The translations under genes and the position numbers were made by a program. A stretch of 64,000 nucleotides of DNA from an uncultured bacterium (lineage in GTDB: Bacteria > Cyanobacteriota > Vampirovibrionia > Gastranaerophilales > Gastranaerophilaceae), in contig URFH01000001.1 in the NCBI GenBank assembly GCA_900547155.1, positions 109,829 to 173,828 on the forward strand, written 5' to 3'. Below are positions 43,111-51,813 of the stretch, one piece after another (position 1 is the first letter of the stretch; each line of letters opens with the position of its first letter). Under the pieces are notes generated by a model, which was given only the letters and a program-made list of their open reading frames with translations, did not search any database and was not told the DNA's origin.

Positions 43111-43150
43111 TATAATCATGTTAAACAGCTCAAGGAAGGTTAAAAAGTTG
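43111..43150 (+). promoter_or_regulatory. dnaB: promoter and start region of dnaB
   Basis: TATAAT (43111-43116) lies one base before an in-frame ATG at 43118, so that ATG cannot be in the mRNA if this box is used. AAGGAAGG (43132-43139) sits correctly before a TTG at 43148, which is the better start. Confidence 0.55.
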
Positions 43151-44512
43151 GCAAACAGTTTGGTAAAAAGTTCGGAAGGAAAGCTTCAAAAACTCCCGCC
43201 GCAAAATCTTGACGCAGAAGAGGCAATTCTCGGCGCAATTTTAACAAATCCGGTCTGCCTGAACAAAGTCGTTGACCTGATTAAGCCGGAAAGTTTTTAC
43301 AAACCCGCAAACAAATTTATATTTGATTCTATTCTCTATCTTTTTTCAAAAAACCAGGCAATCGACATCGTAACCGTATCCGAACGCTTGAGCGAAACCG
43401 ACAAACTCGAAAAAGTCGGCGGACGTGCATATATTAACGACCTTGCACTGAACGTAATCACAACCGCAAACGTTGAATATTACGCAAAAATCGTGCAGGA
43501 AAAAGCAATAAAAAGAGAACTCATAAACGCCGGTTCCGAAATCGTTGAAATGGCCTATGACAACAATTCAACAGAAAAAACGCTCGATACCGCAGAAAAG
43601 CTGATTTTTAACATTTCCCAGCAAAAAACGACCACGGATATGGTTGCCGTTAAAGATTTGGTCTTAACAAGCTACGAGCAAATTGAATACCGCTACAATC
43701 ACCGCGATGAGCTTATCGGCGTGCCTACAGATTTTTATGATTTGGACATGATGACCTCCGGGCTTCAAAAATCCGACCTCATAATCCTTGCAGCCCGCCC
43801 GTCAATGGGGAAAACGGCATTTGCGTTGAATATTGCGCAAAACGTTGCAATTAAAGCAAAAAAAGCCGTTGCAATCTTCTCGCTTGAAATGCCCAAAGAA
43901 CAGCTCGTTACCCGTATGCTCTGCTCGGTTGCCGAAGTCGATACACAGCGCCTTAAAACGGGCATGATGCAGGCAAAAGACTGGGAAAAGCTCACCACAA
44001 CAATGAATATTTTCGCGGACGCACCGATTTACATCGACGATAACGCAGGCGCAACCGTTATGGACATCCGAGCAAAATGCCGCCGCCTCGCAATGGAAGA
44101 AAAAGAAATCGGGCTCGTCGTAATCGATTATTTGCAGCTTATGGAGGGTTCCGGCAGCTCTGACGACCGAAACCAGCAGGTTTCCGCGATTTCAAGAGGT
44201 CTGAAAGCACTCGCAAGAGAACTCGGAGTGCCCGTAATCGCGCTTTCGCAGCTTTCACGTGCTGTTGAATCAAGGCAGGACAAAAAACCGATGCTCTCCG
44301 ACCTGCGTGAGTCAGGCGCAATCGAGCAGGACGCTGATATCGTAATGTTCATCTACCGTGACGAATATTACAACAAAGAAGATTCAGAAAACAAAGGCAA
44401 AGCCGAACTCATAATCGCAAAACACAGAAACGGCCCCGTCGGCACCGTAGAACTTCTTTTCCAGGCAAATATTACAAAATTCAAAAACATAACAAAAACC
44501 AACGTATTCTAA
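43148..44512 (+). CDS. dnaB: replicative DNA helicase (454 aa)
   Basis: This hexameric helicase opens the replication fork. The N-terminal domain begins PPQNLDAEEAILGAIL. The RecA-like motor has Walker A AARPSMGKTAFALNIA (about 215), Walker B LVVIDYLQLM (about 320), and DnaB motifs SLEMPKEQLVTRML and DLRESGAIEQDADIV (arginine finger region). The length is normal and no intein is present. The TTG start at 43148 is argued in the promoter entry. Downstream lie two dispersed repeats rather than another gene. Confidence 0.95.
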   Translation: MANSLVKSSEGKLQKLPPQNLDAEEAILGAILTNPVCLNKVVDLIKPESFYKPANKFIFDSILYLFSKNQAIDIVTVSERLSETDKLEKVGGRAYINDLALNVITTANVEYYAKIVQEKAIKRELINAGSEIVEMAYDNNSTEKTLDTAEKLIFNISQQKTTTDMVAVKDLVLTSYEQIEYRYNHRDELIGVPTDFYDLDMMTSGLQKSDLIILAARPSMGKTAFALNIAQNVAIKAKKAVAIFSLEMPKEQLVTRMLCSVAEVDTQRLKTGMMQAKDWEKLTTTMNIFADAPIYIDDNAGATVMDIRAKCRRLAMEEKEIGLVVIDYLQLMEGSGSSDDRNQQVSAISRGLKALARELGVPVIALSQLSRAVESRQDKKPMLSDLRESGAIEQDADIVMFIYRDEYYNKEDSENKGKAELIIAKHRNGPVGTVELLFQANITKFKNITKTNVF

Positions 44513-44519
44513 CAAAAAT

Positions 44520-44650
44520 CCCCCTCTCCGACGGGAGATGGTACCCGAAGTACGGGTGGGGGCTGACTTTTTTAAACATCCTAACCAAAATCACCCCTCT
44601 CAGATGGGAGAGGGTGCCCGGAGGGCGGGTGAGGGCTGACTTTTTTAAAA
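44520..44650. repeat. two dispersed repeats, CCCTCTCC..GGGTGGGGGCTGAC type
   Basis: 44520-44574 and 44587-44650 each show CCCTCTCnGAyGGGAGAnGG, then CCCG..CGGGTG-GGGCTGACTTTTTTAAA. They are related to the units at 10097 and 12081 and can fold into two stems. They fill the gap between dnaB and hom. Confidence 0.7.
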
Positions 44651-44734
44651 TTTCCAGGCATTTCCCTGCATGCGAATCTTCCAACCCTCTTATTTTTATG
44701 CTTTAATAAACTAATAAAAACAAATGAGGATAAA

Positions 44735-46006
44735 ATGAGCAAAATTAATGTTGGTTTAATCGGTCTTGGAACCGTTGGCGGCGGGGTTTTAAAGGTTTTG
44801 AAAGACAACCCCGACATATGTATTAAAAAAATCGCAGTCCGTGATATTAACAAAAAAAGAAATATCGAGGGACTTGACACTTCCATACTCACAAACGATC
44901 CGTTTAGCATTGTACAAGACAGTGATATAGATGTGGTTGTAGAAGTAATGGGAGGAGTAACCCCGGCTCTGGATTTGCTTGAGTCAGCAGTCAGAAACGG
45001 AAAACACGTCGTAACTGCAAATAAAGAACTCCTTGCAAAACACGGCGAAGAGCTTTTTAAACTTGCCAACGAAAAAAATGTTGTAATCCTTTACGAAGCC
45101 GCAATCGCAGGCGGAATCCCGATTATTATGCCGATAAAAACAACCCTTGCCGGCAACAAAATCCAAAAAATCGCTGCAATCTTAAACGGCACAACAAACT
45201 ATATCCTCACAAAAATGGAAGAATCAGATGTTTCTTACGAAGAAGTCCTAAAAGAAGCCCAAAAACTCGGCTACGCAGAAGCTGACCCCACAGGCGATGT
45301 TGAGGGATTCGATTCTGCATACAAAATAACAACTTTAGCCACAATCGCCCTTAACCAGCGCACCTTCATAAACAAAGTCTACCGCGAAGGAATCACAAAA
45401 ATCAGCGCAGACGATATGAAATTTGCAAAAGAGCTCGGCTACAAAATCAAACTCATCGCGCTCGCAGAATTGAATGACAAAAACGAAACTGACGTGCGCG
45501 TTCATCCCATGCTCGTTCCTGAAACAAATATCCTTTCCACAATAAACGGCGTAACAAACGCGGTGCTTGTTGAGGGATTTCCCGTTGGAAAAGTTGTATT
45601 TGCCGGCCCGGGTGCGGGCGAAATGCCCACAGCAAGCTCGGTTGTAGGCGATATTCTTGCGATTCAAAGAAGTATTGACGCAGCAGAACCGCTGCCAATG
45701 ATGCGCTGCACCCACAAAGTCAACGCAAACCAGCTCAACATTGCCGACACCGTCAACAAATACTATATTTCCCTGACAGCCGTAAACAGCCCCGGCGTAA
45801 TCGGCACAATCGGCGAGATTTGCGGAAAACACAAAATTAATCTGTCCAGCGTGCTGCAAAAAGGCGCAAACAACAAAGAAAATACCGCACAAATCGTTGT
45901 TATCACAGAATCCAGCAAAGAATCGAACATCCAGGACGCAATCTTTGAGCTGAATAGCAGCGATTCAATCGTCAAAGTAAATAATTTAATAAGAGTAATG
46001 GAATAG
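44735..46006 (+). CDS. hom: homoserine dehydrogenase (423 aa)
   Basis: It reduces aspartate semialdehyde to homoserine, the branch point to threonine and methionine. The NAD(P) motif [16 protein letters not shown], the catalytic region [15 protein letters not shown] with [12 protein letters not shown] (about 150) and the lysine-containing [18 protein letters not shown] are typical. A C-terminal ACT domain ([17 protein letters not shown] onward, 350-423) would bind threonine for feedback control. The ribosome site is GAGGATAAA. thrC follows after 10 bases, so the two form one unit. Confidence 0.95.
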   Translation: MSKINVGLIGLGTVGGGVLKVLKDNPDICIKKIAVRDINKKRNIEGLDTSILTNDPFSIVQDSDIDVVVEVMGGVTPALDLLESAVRNGKHVVTANKELLAKHGEELFKLANEKNVVILYEAAIAGGIPIIMPIKTTLAGNKIQKIAAILNGTTNYILTKMEESDVSYEEVLKEAQKLGYAEADPTGDVEGFDSAYKITTLATIALNQRTFINKVYREGITKISADDMKFAKELGYKIKLIALAELNDKNETDVRVHPMLVPETNILSTINGVTNAVLVEGFPVGKVVFAGPGAGEMPTASSVVGDILAIQRSIDAAEPLPMMRCTHKVNANQLNIADTVNKYYISLTAVNSPGVIGTIGEICGKHKINLSSVLQKGANNKENTAQIVVITESSKESNIQDAIFELNSSDSIVKVNNLIRVME

Positions 46007-46016
46007 GATCTTAAAA

Positions 46017-47084
46017 ATGGAAAAAAATCACTATCAAGGCTTAATTAACAAATACAGACAGTATCTTCCGGTTTCTGATACAACAGAAATCGTCACGCTT
46101 AACGAGGGAAACACCCCTTTGATTAAAGCTGACAATCTGGCGAAAAAAATCGGCATTGACGGTGAACTTTACATAAAATTTGAGGGCGCAAACCCGACAG
46201 GCAGCTTCAAAGACCGCGGAATGACAATGGCTGTAACAAAAGCCAAAGAATCCGGATCAAAAGCCATCATCTGCGCGTCAACAGGCAACACAAGCGCAGC
46301 AGCAGCAGCCTACGGCGCAAAAGCAGGGCTAAAAACCTACGTTTTAATCCCTGACGGCTACATTGCCCTTGGAAAACTCTCACAGGCAATGATGTACGGC
46401 GCACAAATCATCGCAATCAAAGGAAACTTCGATGAAGCGCTCGAACGCGTAATCGAAATTTCCGAAAAATACCCCATTACCCTTGTAAATTCAGTAAATC
46501 CGTACAGAATCGAGGGTCAAAAAACGGGTGCATTTGAAATTTGTGAAGCACTCGGTGACGCGCCGGATTATCATTTCATCCCCGTGGGCAACGCAGGCAA
46601 TATTACAGCTTATTTCAAGGGCTATGAAGAATTTTTAGCACTCGGAAAAACCACGCACCTGCCTAAAATGATGGGATTTGAAGCAGAGGGCGCAGCAGCA
46701 ATCGTCAAAGGCGAAAGAATCATGAAACCCGAAACCATCGCCACAGCAATCAGAATAGGCAACCCCGCAAGCTGGAAACAGGCAGAAAACGCCCGTGATA
46801 AATCAGGCGGAATAATAAATTTCGTATCTGACCCCGAAATCATTGAAGCCTACAAAATGCTCGCTTCCTGCGAGGGAATCCTTGCAGAACCCGCAAGCGC
46901 AGCTTCAGTTGCCGGCGTAATCAAAGCTAAAAAACTCGGGCTGGTCGAAAACGGCAAAAAAATCGTATGTATTTTGACCGGAAACGGCCTCAAAGACCCG
47001 GATTCCGCAATAAAATACTCCGGCTGCGAAGTCAAAAAGACTTCATCAGAGCTGGATGATATTTTAAAAGTAATGGAATTTTAA
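46017..47084 (+). CDS. thrC: threonine synthase (355 aa)
   Basis: A PLP enzyme that converts phosphohomoserine to threonine. The cofactor lysine is in [13 protein letters not shown] (about residue 60), the phosphate-binding loop is VGNAGNIT, and [16 protein letters not shown] binds the substrate. The short length without the N-terminal extension is that of the class-II bacterial/cyanobacterial form. It is co-transcribed with hom and ends at a terminator. A thrB kinase gene is not in the window. Confidence 0.93.
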   Translation: MEKNHYQGLINKYRQYLPVSDTTEIVTLNEGNTPLIKADNLAKKIGIDGELYIKFEGANPTGSFKDRGMTMAVTKAKESGSKAIICASTGNTSAAAAAYGAKAGLKTYVLIPDGYIALGKLSQAMMYGAQIIAIKGNFDEALERVIEISEKYPITLVNSVNPYRIEGQKTGAFEICEALGDAPDYHFIPVGNAGNITAYFKGYEEFLALGKTTHLPKMMGFEAEGAAAIVKGERIMKPETIATAIRIGNPASWKQAENARDKSGGIINFVSDPEIIEAYKMLASCEGILAEPASAASVAGVIKAKKLGLVENGKKIVCILTGNGLKDPDSAIKYSGCEVKKTSSELDDILKVMEF

Positions 47085-47090
47085 TAAACC

Positions 47091-47129
47091 AAAAATCCCT
47101 CGACTAAAGCACTGACGGGGGATTTTTTA
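47091..47129 (+). terminator. terminator of hom-thrC
   Basis: AAAAATCCC(T) and GGGGGATTTTTTA pair around CGACTAAAGCACTGAC. Confidence 0.75.
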
Positions 47130-47140
47130 TACTTATAAAG

Positions 47141-47386
47141 CTAAATATGAAAGTTATCCGGCAAATCAACAAATCGACTCAAGCATTTTTTGATTTCATT
47201 ATCAATTTCAATTTTTCTGTTTTTCTCGAACGTATCACCCAAAAATTCATTTAAATTAACATCCGGAAACTTTGGCTCGATATGCTTTTTTTCAGATGAA
47301 TGCAACGCCATATTTAGCACTCTTTTCATATTATTTCTTGTGGGTTCAAAAATTTGCCTGCCATAACTCAATTTGGTTAAATTCAT
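47141..47386 (-). CDS. small hypothetical protein (81 aa)
   Basis: AAAGGAATAAAGG lies upstream of the ATG and the frame fits exactly between a terminator and the next gene. The protein is hydrophilic and charged (KKHIEPKFPDVNLNEFLGD), without a signal or membrane segment. It begins MNLTKLSYGRQIF, resembling the short N-terminal motif of other unknown proteins here. Function unknown. Confidence 0.5.
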   Translation of the reverse strand: MNLTKLSYGRQIFEPTRNNMKRVLNMALHSSEKKHIEPKFPDVNLNEFLGDTFEKNRKIEIDNEIKKCLSRFVDLPDNFHI

Positions 47387-47449
47387 CCTTTATTCCTTTC
47401 AGCGTTCAAGACCAACATTAAGAAAAAAACACCAGAACAATATTTTTTG

Positions 47450-48106
47450 CTATTTTTTTATCAAATCCTTATAATTTTCCTTAGCATAAGCATAAAGGTC
47501 ATTAAGCGCTGTTTCCACGCGTTTTCTATAGACCTCGGTTTCTTCTTTTGACAAATCATTGGGCACATAAATCGGCTCACCGTAAACAGCAATGATTTTC
47601 GGCCCTAAAAACGGGAAATTGAACTCATCCCACGTGTTGAATTTTAACAAAAACGGCGACGGAGAATACCATGTCATCGGAATAATCGGCACCTGTGAAA
47701 TTTTCGCAATATTAATAACACCGTCTTTCACAACGCCCTTAGGCCCTCTCGGCCCGTCAATCGTAATCGCTGCGCTTTCACCCTGCTCCAATTTTTCGAG
47801 TAATTCAAGCGTAGCACCGGTTCCGCCCCTGTGAGTAGAGCCTCTGACCGTCTTTATTCCCATATATTCAGTCGCGGCAGCAATAATATCGCCGTCATTT
47901 GAACGGCTAATCATAACATTGAGATTGCCCCTGTCCTCGTTTGCATAAAGCATGCACTGATGAGCGTGCCAGAGCGCAAAAATTGCCGGTTTTTCTTTAG
48001 GGTAGTTTATGTTTTTGACGTTGTAAAAATAGCTCTCAAACTTGTAGAAATGCTTAATCAAAAACGATAAAACCGCTACATAGTGTCTTTTATCCATTTT
48101 AAACAT
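47450..48106 (-). CDS. lysophospholipid acyltransferase family protein, DUF374 (218 aa)
   Basis: The sequence shows PAIFALWHAHQCMLYA (the altered H-x-x-x-x-D/H motif of DUF374), ISRSNDGDIIAAATEYMGI, VRGSTHRGGTGATLELL, and TIDGPRGPKGVVKDGVI, all diagnostic of DUF374, a relative of the LpxL/PlsC acyltransferases. Members are proposed to transfer an acyl chain to a lipid, often in lipid-A-like or lipid modification. A hydrophobic N-terminal segment could bind the membrane. It is a single gene. Confidence 0.8.
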   Translation of the reverse strand: MFKMDKRHYVAVLSFLIKHFYKFESYFYNVKNINYPKEKPAIFALWHAHQCMLYANEDRGNLNVMISRSNDGDIIAAATEYMGIKTVRGSTHRGGTGATLELLEKLEQGESAAITIDGPRGPKGVVKDGVINIAKISQVPIIPMTWYSPSPFLLKFNTWDEFNFPFLGPKIIAVYGEPIYVPNDLSKEETEVYRKRVETALNDLYAYAKENYKDLIKK

Positions 48107-48243
48107 ACCTGTATCTTATCATAAACTGATTTTTCTTCAAAATTTAATATATGTTTATAAAAACGCTCGAAAAACTTGATAATAAAATATGTTTCAAATA
48201 AAATCAAAACATATCGACTAAAATATGTAAAGGAACAAGAAAA

Positions 48244-48597
48244 ATGAACCCGATAGTAAAAGATTTGGAAAAACAATATCTTGATAAAGAACTTCCTGAG
48301 CTCAACCCCGGCGATACTGTAAAAGTTTTCGTAAGAATCGTCGAAGGCAACAAAGAAAGAACTCAGGCTTTTGAAGGTATTATCATCAAAAAACGCGGAA
48401 GCGGCGTTGGCAAAACAATTACAGTAAGAAAAACTTTCCAGGGCGTAGGCGTAGAAAGAGTTTTCCCTGTTTACTCACCCCGTATCGAAAAAATCAGCGT
48501 TTTAAGACGCGGTGACGTAAGAAGAGCTAAACTCTACTACCTCAGAGAACTCTCCGGCAAAGCTACACGTATTAAAGAAAAAATCGAAAAAAGATAA
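48244..48597 (+). CDS. rplS: 50S ribosomal protein L19 (117 aa)
   Basis: The strings [23 protein letters not shown] and [17 protein letters not shown] are typical of L19, a protein at the subunit interface. The length is standard. AAAGGAAC is the ribosome site and TAAAAT upstream is a likely -10 box. trmD and rimM, often before it, are not here; rbgA and rnhB follow after a terminator. Confidence 0.97.
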   Translation: MNPIVKDLEKQYLDKELPELNPGDTVKVFVRIVEGNKERTQAFEGIIIKKRGSGVGKTITVRKTFQGVGVERVFPVYSPRIEKISVLRRGDVRRAKLYYLRELSGKATRIKEKIEKR

Positions 48598-48607
48598 AAA
48601 ATCTTGT

Positions 48608-48650
48608 GTCATTCTGAACTTGTTTCAGAATCTCCGATGAAAATCGGTCA
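48608..48650. repeat. dispersed palindrome GTCATTCTGAACTTGTTTCA, single copy
   Basis: Same unit as at 41962 and 42073, here with CCGATGAAAATCGG instead of CCGGCGAAGCCGG: the second stem is kept while its sequence changes. It lies between rplS and its terminator. Confidence 0.7.
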
Positions 48651-48672
48651 AGATATTAAAATTTATAAACAA

Positions 48673-48697
48673 GAAGCGGCGTAATAGCCGCTTTTTT
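48673..48697 (+). terminator. terminator of rplS
   Basis: AAGCGGC and GCCGCTT pair around GTAATA, followed by TTTT. Confidence 0.8.
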
Positions 48698-48729
48698 GTT
48701 AAGATGGAATAAAAAACAGGAGCCCCCAC

Positions 48730-49575
48730 ATGTCGCACATCCACTGGTACCCCGGACACATCGCAAAAGCGGAAAAACAACTCAAAGAACTGATAAACCT
48801 CGTTGACGTAGTCATCGAAGTCCTTGACGCAAGAATTCCGCAAAGCTCCTGCTACCCGAATATCGAAAAACTGCTCGGTCAAAAGCCAAGGCTAATAGTC
48901 CTGAACAAATCCGACCTCGCGGACGAAAACAAGCTCAAATACTGGAAAAAAGAACTCGAAAAAAAATGCGGATACCCCGTAATCTCCACCTGTGCCGCAA
49001 AAAGCAACGACCTTGCGCCGATTGTGAACAAAGTCATCGAATTGAGCAAACCCAGAATCGACAAACTCGTAGAAAAAGGTCTTTTGCCGCGCCCTGCGCG
49101 CGTTGTGGTCGTTGGAATGCCAAATGTCGGAAAATCCAGCATAATAAATAAATTAATCAAAAAATCAAAAACAAAAACCGGCGCAAAAGCAGGCGTCACA
49201 AGGCAGCAGCAATGGGTCAGAGTAAATCCGAAAATAGATTTGCTCGACACGCCGGGAATTATCCCGCTGAAACAGGAAGACCAAAAAAAAGCGCAAAAAC
49301 TCGCAATGGTCAATTCCGTAAGCGAAAACGCCTACGAAAACGAAGCAGTTGCAACGGCGCTTCTTGAACTTTTGAACGAAAAATACACTCAAAACGCCAG
49401 AAATTACTACAATCTCGACGAAACCGACGAAATCACCCTTGAAAACATCGCTCAAAAAAGAAACTGGCTCACCTCGGGCGCAAAACCGGACATAACAAGG
49501 TGCGCAGTGATGGTTCTCACTGATTTTCGCGACGGCAGAATCGGAAAATTTACACTGGACGACGAAAATGATTGA
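48730..49575 (+). CDS. rbgA: ribosome biogenesis GTPase RbgA/YlqF (281 aa)
   Basis: This is a circularly permuted GTPase that helps late assembly of the 50S subunit. The motif order shows the permutation: G4 VLNKSDL (about residue 57) comes before G1 GMPNVGKSS (about 132) and G3 DTPGI (about 176). The N-terminal MSHIHWYPGHIAKAEKQL is the family signature. The ribosome site is AGGAG. It overlaps rnhB by eight bases, the conserved pair. Confidence 0.93.
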   Translation: MSHIHWYPGHIAKAEKQLKELINLVDVVIEVLDARIPQSSCYPNIEKLLGQKPRLIVLNKSDLADENKLKYWKKELEKKCGYPVISTCAAKSNDLAPIVNKVIELSKPRIDKLVEKGLLPRPARVVVVGMPNVGKSSIINKLIKKSKTKTGAKAGVTRQQQWVRVNPKIDLLDTPGIIPLKQEDQKKAQKLAMVNSVSENAYENEAVATALLELLNEKYTQNARNYYNLDETDEITLENIAQKRNWLTSGAKPDITRCAVMVLTDFRDGRIGKFTLDDEND

Positions 49576-50221
49576 AGAATTAATAAATTTCGATAAAGAG
49601 CACAAAACCGGTTTTGATTTTGTAATCGGCACGGATGAAGCCGGCAGAGGCCCGGGCGCAGGCCCTGTTTTTGCCGCAGCAGCCGCTTTTCTGGATTACA
49701 ATGAAGAACTGGTGAAAGACCTTGAAGAATTAAACGATTCAAAAAAACTCACAGAAAAAAAACGCGAATTTCTATACGAAAAAATCCAAAAACACGCAGT
49801 TTATTCAATAAAGCAGGCAAGCGTTGAAGAAATCGAGAAAAAAAACATCCTGAACGCCTCCCTCGACACAATGAAATCAGCAGTTTGCGACGTAATCCAA
49901 CAACTCAAAACACAGAAAGCAAAAATCCTGATTGACGGCAACAAAAAAATCAAAAACTTCGACGCCCCGATGGAAACAGTAATAAAAGGCGACTCAAAAT
50001 CCGCCTCAATCGCCGCAGCAAGCATTTTAGCCAAAGTTTCAAGGGACAGATTCATGCTTGAGCTGGATAAAAAATTCCCGCAGTACCACTGGGCAAAAAA
50101 CAAAGGATATCTAAGCGCAGAGCACATCACAGCCATAAAATCCCACGGCGCAACCGTCTGGCACCGAAAAAAATTCCTGCGCAACATTTTAGAAGAAGAA
50201 AAACAGCTCAGTTTGCTATAA
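49568..50221 (+). CDS. rnhB: ribonuclease HII (217 aa)
   Basis: It removes ribonucleotides and RNA primers from DNA. The catalytic acids appear in GTDEAGRGPGAGPV (Asp, Glu; about residue 19), ILIDGNKKI (about 120) and the conserved SIAAASILAKVSRDRF region (about 140). The length is typical. Translation is coupled to rbgA. No terminator was seen right after it; the 105-base gap to the next gene is A/T-rich. Confidence 0.93.
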   Translation: MIEELINFDKEHKTGFDFVIGTDEAGRGPGAGPVFAAAAAFLDYNEELVKDLEELNDSKKLTEKKREFLYEKIQKHAVYSIKQASVEEIEKKNILNASLDTMKSAVCDVIQQLKTQKAKILIDGNKKIKNFDAPMETVIKGDSKSASIAAASILAKVSRDRFMLELDKKFPQYHWAKNKGYLSAEHITAIKSHGATVWHRKKFLRNILEEEKQLSLL

Positions 50222-50326
50222 AATAAAACCTGTAATTCCTTAAGATTTGTAACAAAAAAAAAACAATTGTCAATTTTTTTTATCAGCTGTTTTTAAATTT
50301 ACGAAATCAGTTAAAAAGGAGAAAAT

Positions 50327-50641
50327 ATGAACGCAGTAAACATCAATAATTTACCTATCAAAACAGTTGATATTATACCAGCAAGAAGAAAAGAGGCTTT
50401 TGAAAATGCAATTCCTTATCTTGAACCCGGAGATATATTTACTCTGAATAATTCATCACATATGAGCAGCATAAATGACGGTCTATATATTGTCAGAGAA
50501 AAAGACAAAGCCAATGATGGGGTATTGCTCTCTGAAATAAGCCCTGAAACCGAAAAAACAAGAAATATTAACAGATTAGCAACACAAGATTCTGTTGACG
50601 GAAATGCCACTGTTATAGGACATTTGGATATAAAAGCATAA
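50327..50641 (+). CDS. small hypothetical protein (104 aa)
   Basis: AAAAAGGAGAAAAT precedes the ATG, so expression is likely. The protein is hydrophilic, with an N-terminal MNAVNINNLPIKTVD and a middle PYLEPGDIFTLNNSSHM, and has no signal or membrane segment. The segment PGDIFTL is reminiscent of small beta-sheet proteins, but no family was recognised. Function unknown. Confidence 0.6.
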   Translation: MNAVNINNLPIKTVDIIPARRKEAFENAIPYLEPGDIFTLNNSSHMSSINDGLYIVREKDKANDGVLLSEISPETEKTRNINRLATQDSVDGNATVIGHLDIKA

Positions 50642-50706
50642 GCACAAAAATTTTAACATTCCTCCATTGCGACGAAGCCGCGCTTATGCAGCAATCCATT
50701 GCAAAA

Positions 50707-51813
50707 TTACACAAGCGTATATTTTCCGCCGTTTGTCTGCTTGATTTTGTTCTCAAGCTCAAGCGTCGTCAAAATCACCATCAAATCCGCCATCTCAATC
50801 CCGAGCGCAGCCTCCAGAGCGTCAGCCGAGCAATCCTCAATAGCAATCTGCCCGAAAACAGCCGCCTCATTCTCGCTCATGCCGGCAATTTCAGCATTTT
50901 TCTCCTCTTCCGGCTTTAATATCTCAACTTTCCACCCGAGAGTGTCCAAAATATCTTTACCCTCGGTAACAAGTGCCGCACCGTTTTTCAAAAGCTTGTA
51001 AACGCCCTCTGTATTGGGATTTGACACCAAACCGGGCAGACACATAAGCTCCCTGTTCTGCTCAAGGCATAAATTCGCCGTAATTAGCGCCCCGCTTTTC
51101 AAAGCAGCCTCTGCAACGAGCGTTCCTTTGCACAAACCGCTGACAATTCTGTTTCTTAGCGGAAAACGCCATGGCAAAGGCTCTTCGGTTGGCCAGTATT
51201 CGCTGATAATTACGCCCGCTTTTTCCTCAATTTCCTTAAAAAGCTCCTTATTTGCTTTCGGATAGACAAAATCGAACCCGCTTCCGATAACCGCAATCGT
51301 CGAAAGCCCGAATTCAATTGCACTTTTGTGCGCGCAGGTGTCGATTCCCGCAGCGAGCCCCGAAACAATGCAAATATCCGTACCGGCGAATTCGCCGAGT
51401 ATTCTGGACAAAGTATTTTTTGCCCCCTCACTTGCACGCCTCGAGCCCACAACAGCAAGCGTTTTGTCGAGGTTGCAACGCGAAAAATCGCCCTTGTAAA
51501 AAAGCGTCATCGGCGGATTGTGGATTTCTTTTAATAATTTCGGGTAATTTTCGTCCTCAAAATTTATAAATTTAATTCCGCGCTTTTGAATGAACTCAAG
51601 GCACTTTTCCGGTTCAACACCGGCACGTTTTCGCAAAAAAACATCCATCTGTTTTTTCGTTATATCCTCAATCCTGTACAAATTGTCAGGCCCCGCGCAC
51701 CATGCGGATTTTATTGAGCCAAAATGTTCATAAACCTTTCTTATAAAAGCTGCGCCGACTTCTTCTATCGAGGCAAAAGCCAGCCAGTATGCGCTGTTGT
51801 CAGTTTTTTCCAT
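50707..51813 (-). CDS. dprA: DNA processing protein DprA (368 aa)
   Basis: The Rossmann-like core that loads RecA on incoming single-stranded DNA is seen as VVGSRRASEGAKNTL (about 110), IVSGLAAGIDTCAHKSAI (about 140), IAVIGSGFDFVYPKAN (about 165) and FPLRNRIVSGLCKGTLVAEA (about 205). The N-terminal helical part and a C-terminal winged-helix-like domain (ENEAAVFGQIAIEDCSADALE) are present. It suggests that the organism can take up DNA by transformation. The start overlaps the glycosyltransferase stop by three bases. Confidence 0.92.
   Translation of the reverse strand: MEKTDNSAYWLAFASIEEVGAAFIRKVYEHFGSIKSAWCAGPDNLYRIEDITKKQMDVFLRKRAGVEPEKCLEFIQKRGIKFINFEDENYPKLLKEIHNPPMTLFYKGDFSRCNLDKTLAVVGSRRASEGAKNTLSRILGEFAGTDICIVSGLAAGIDTCAHKSAIEFGLSTIAVIGSGFDFVYPKANKELFKEIEEKAGVIISEYWPTEEPLPWRFPLRNRIVSGLCKGTLVAEAALKSGALITANLCLEQNRELMCLPGLVSNPNTEGVYKLLKNGAALVTEGKDILDTLGWKVEILKPEEEKNAEIAGMSENEAAVFGQIAIEDCSADALEAALGIEMADLMVILTTLELENKIKQTNGGKYTLV

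Noticed and set aside
41962..48650. A CRISPR array built from the GTCATTCTGAAC repeats
   Set aside because: Copies are few, scattered or in simple tandem duplication, and no regular spacers or cas genes are present.
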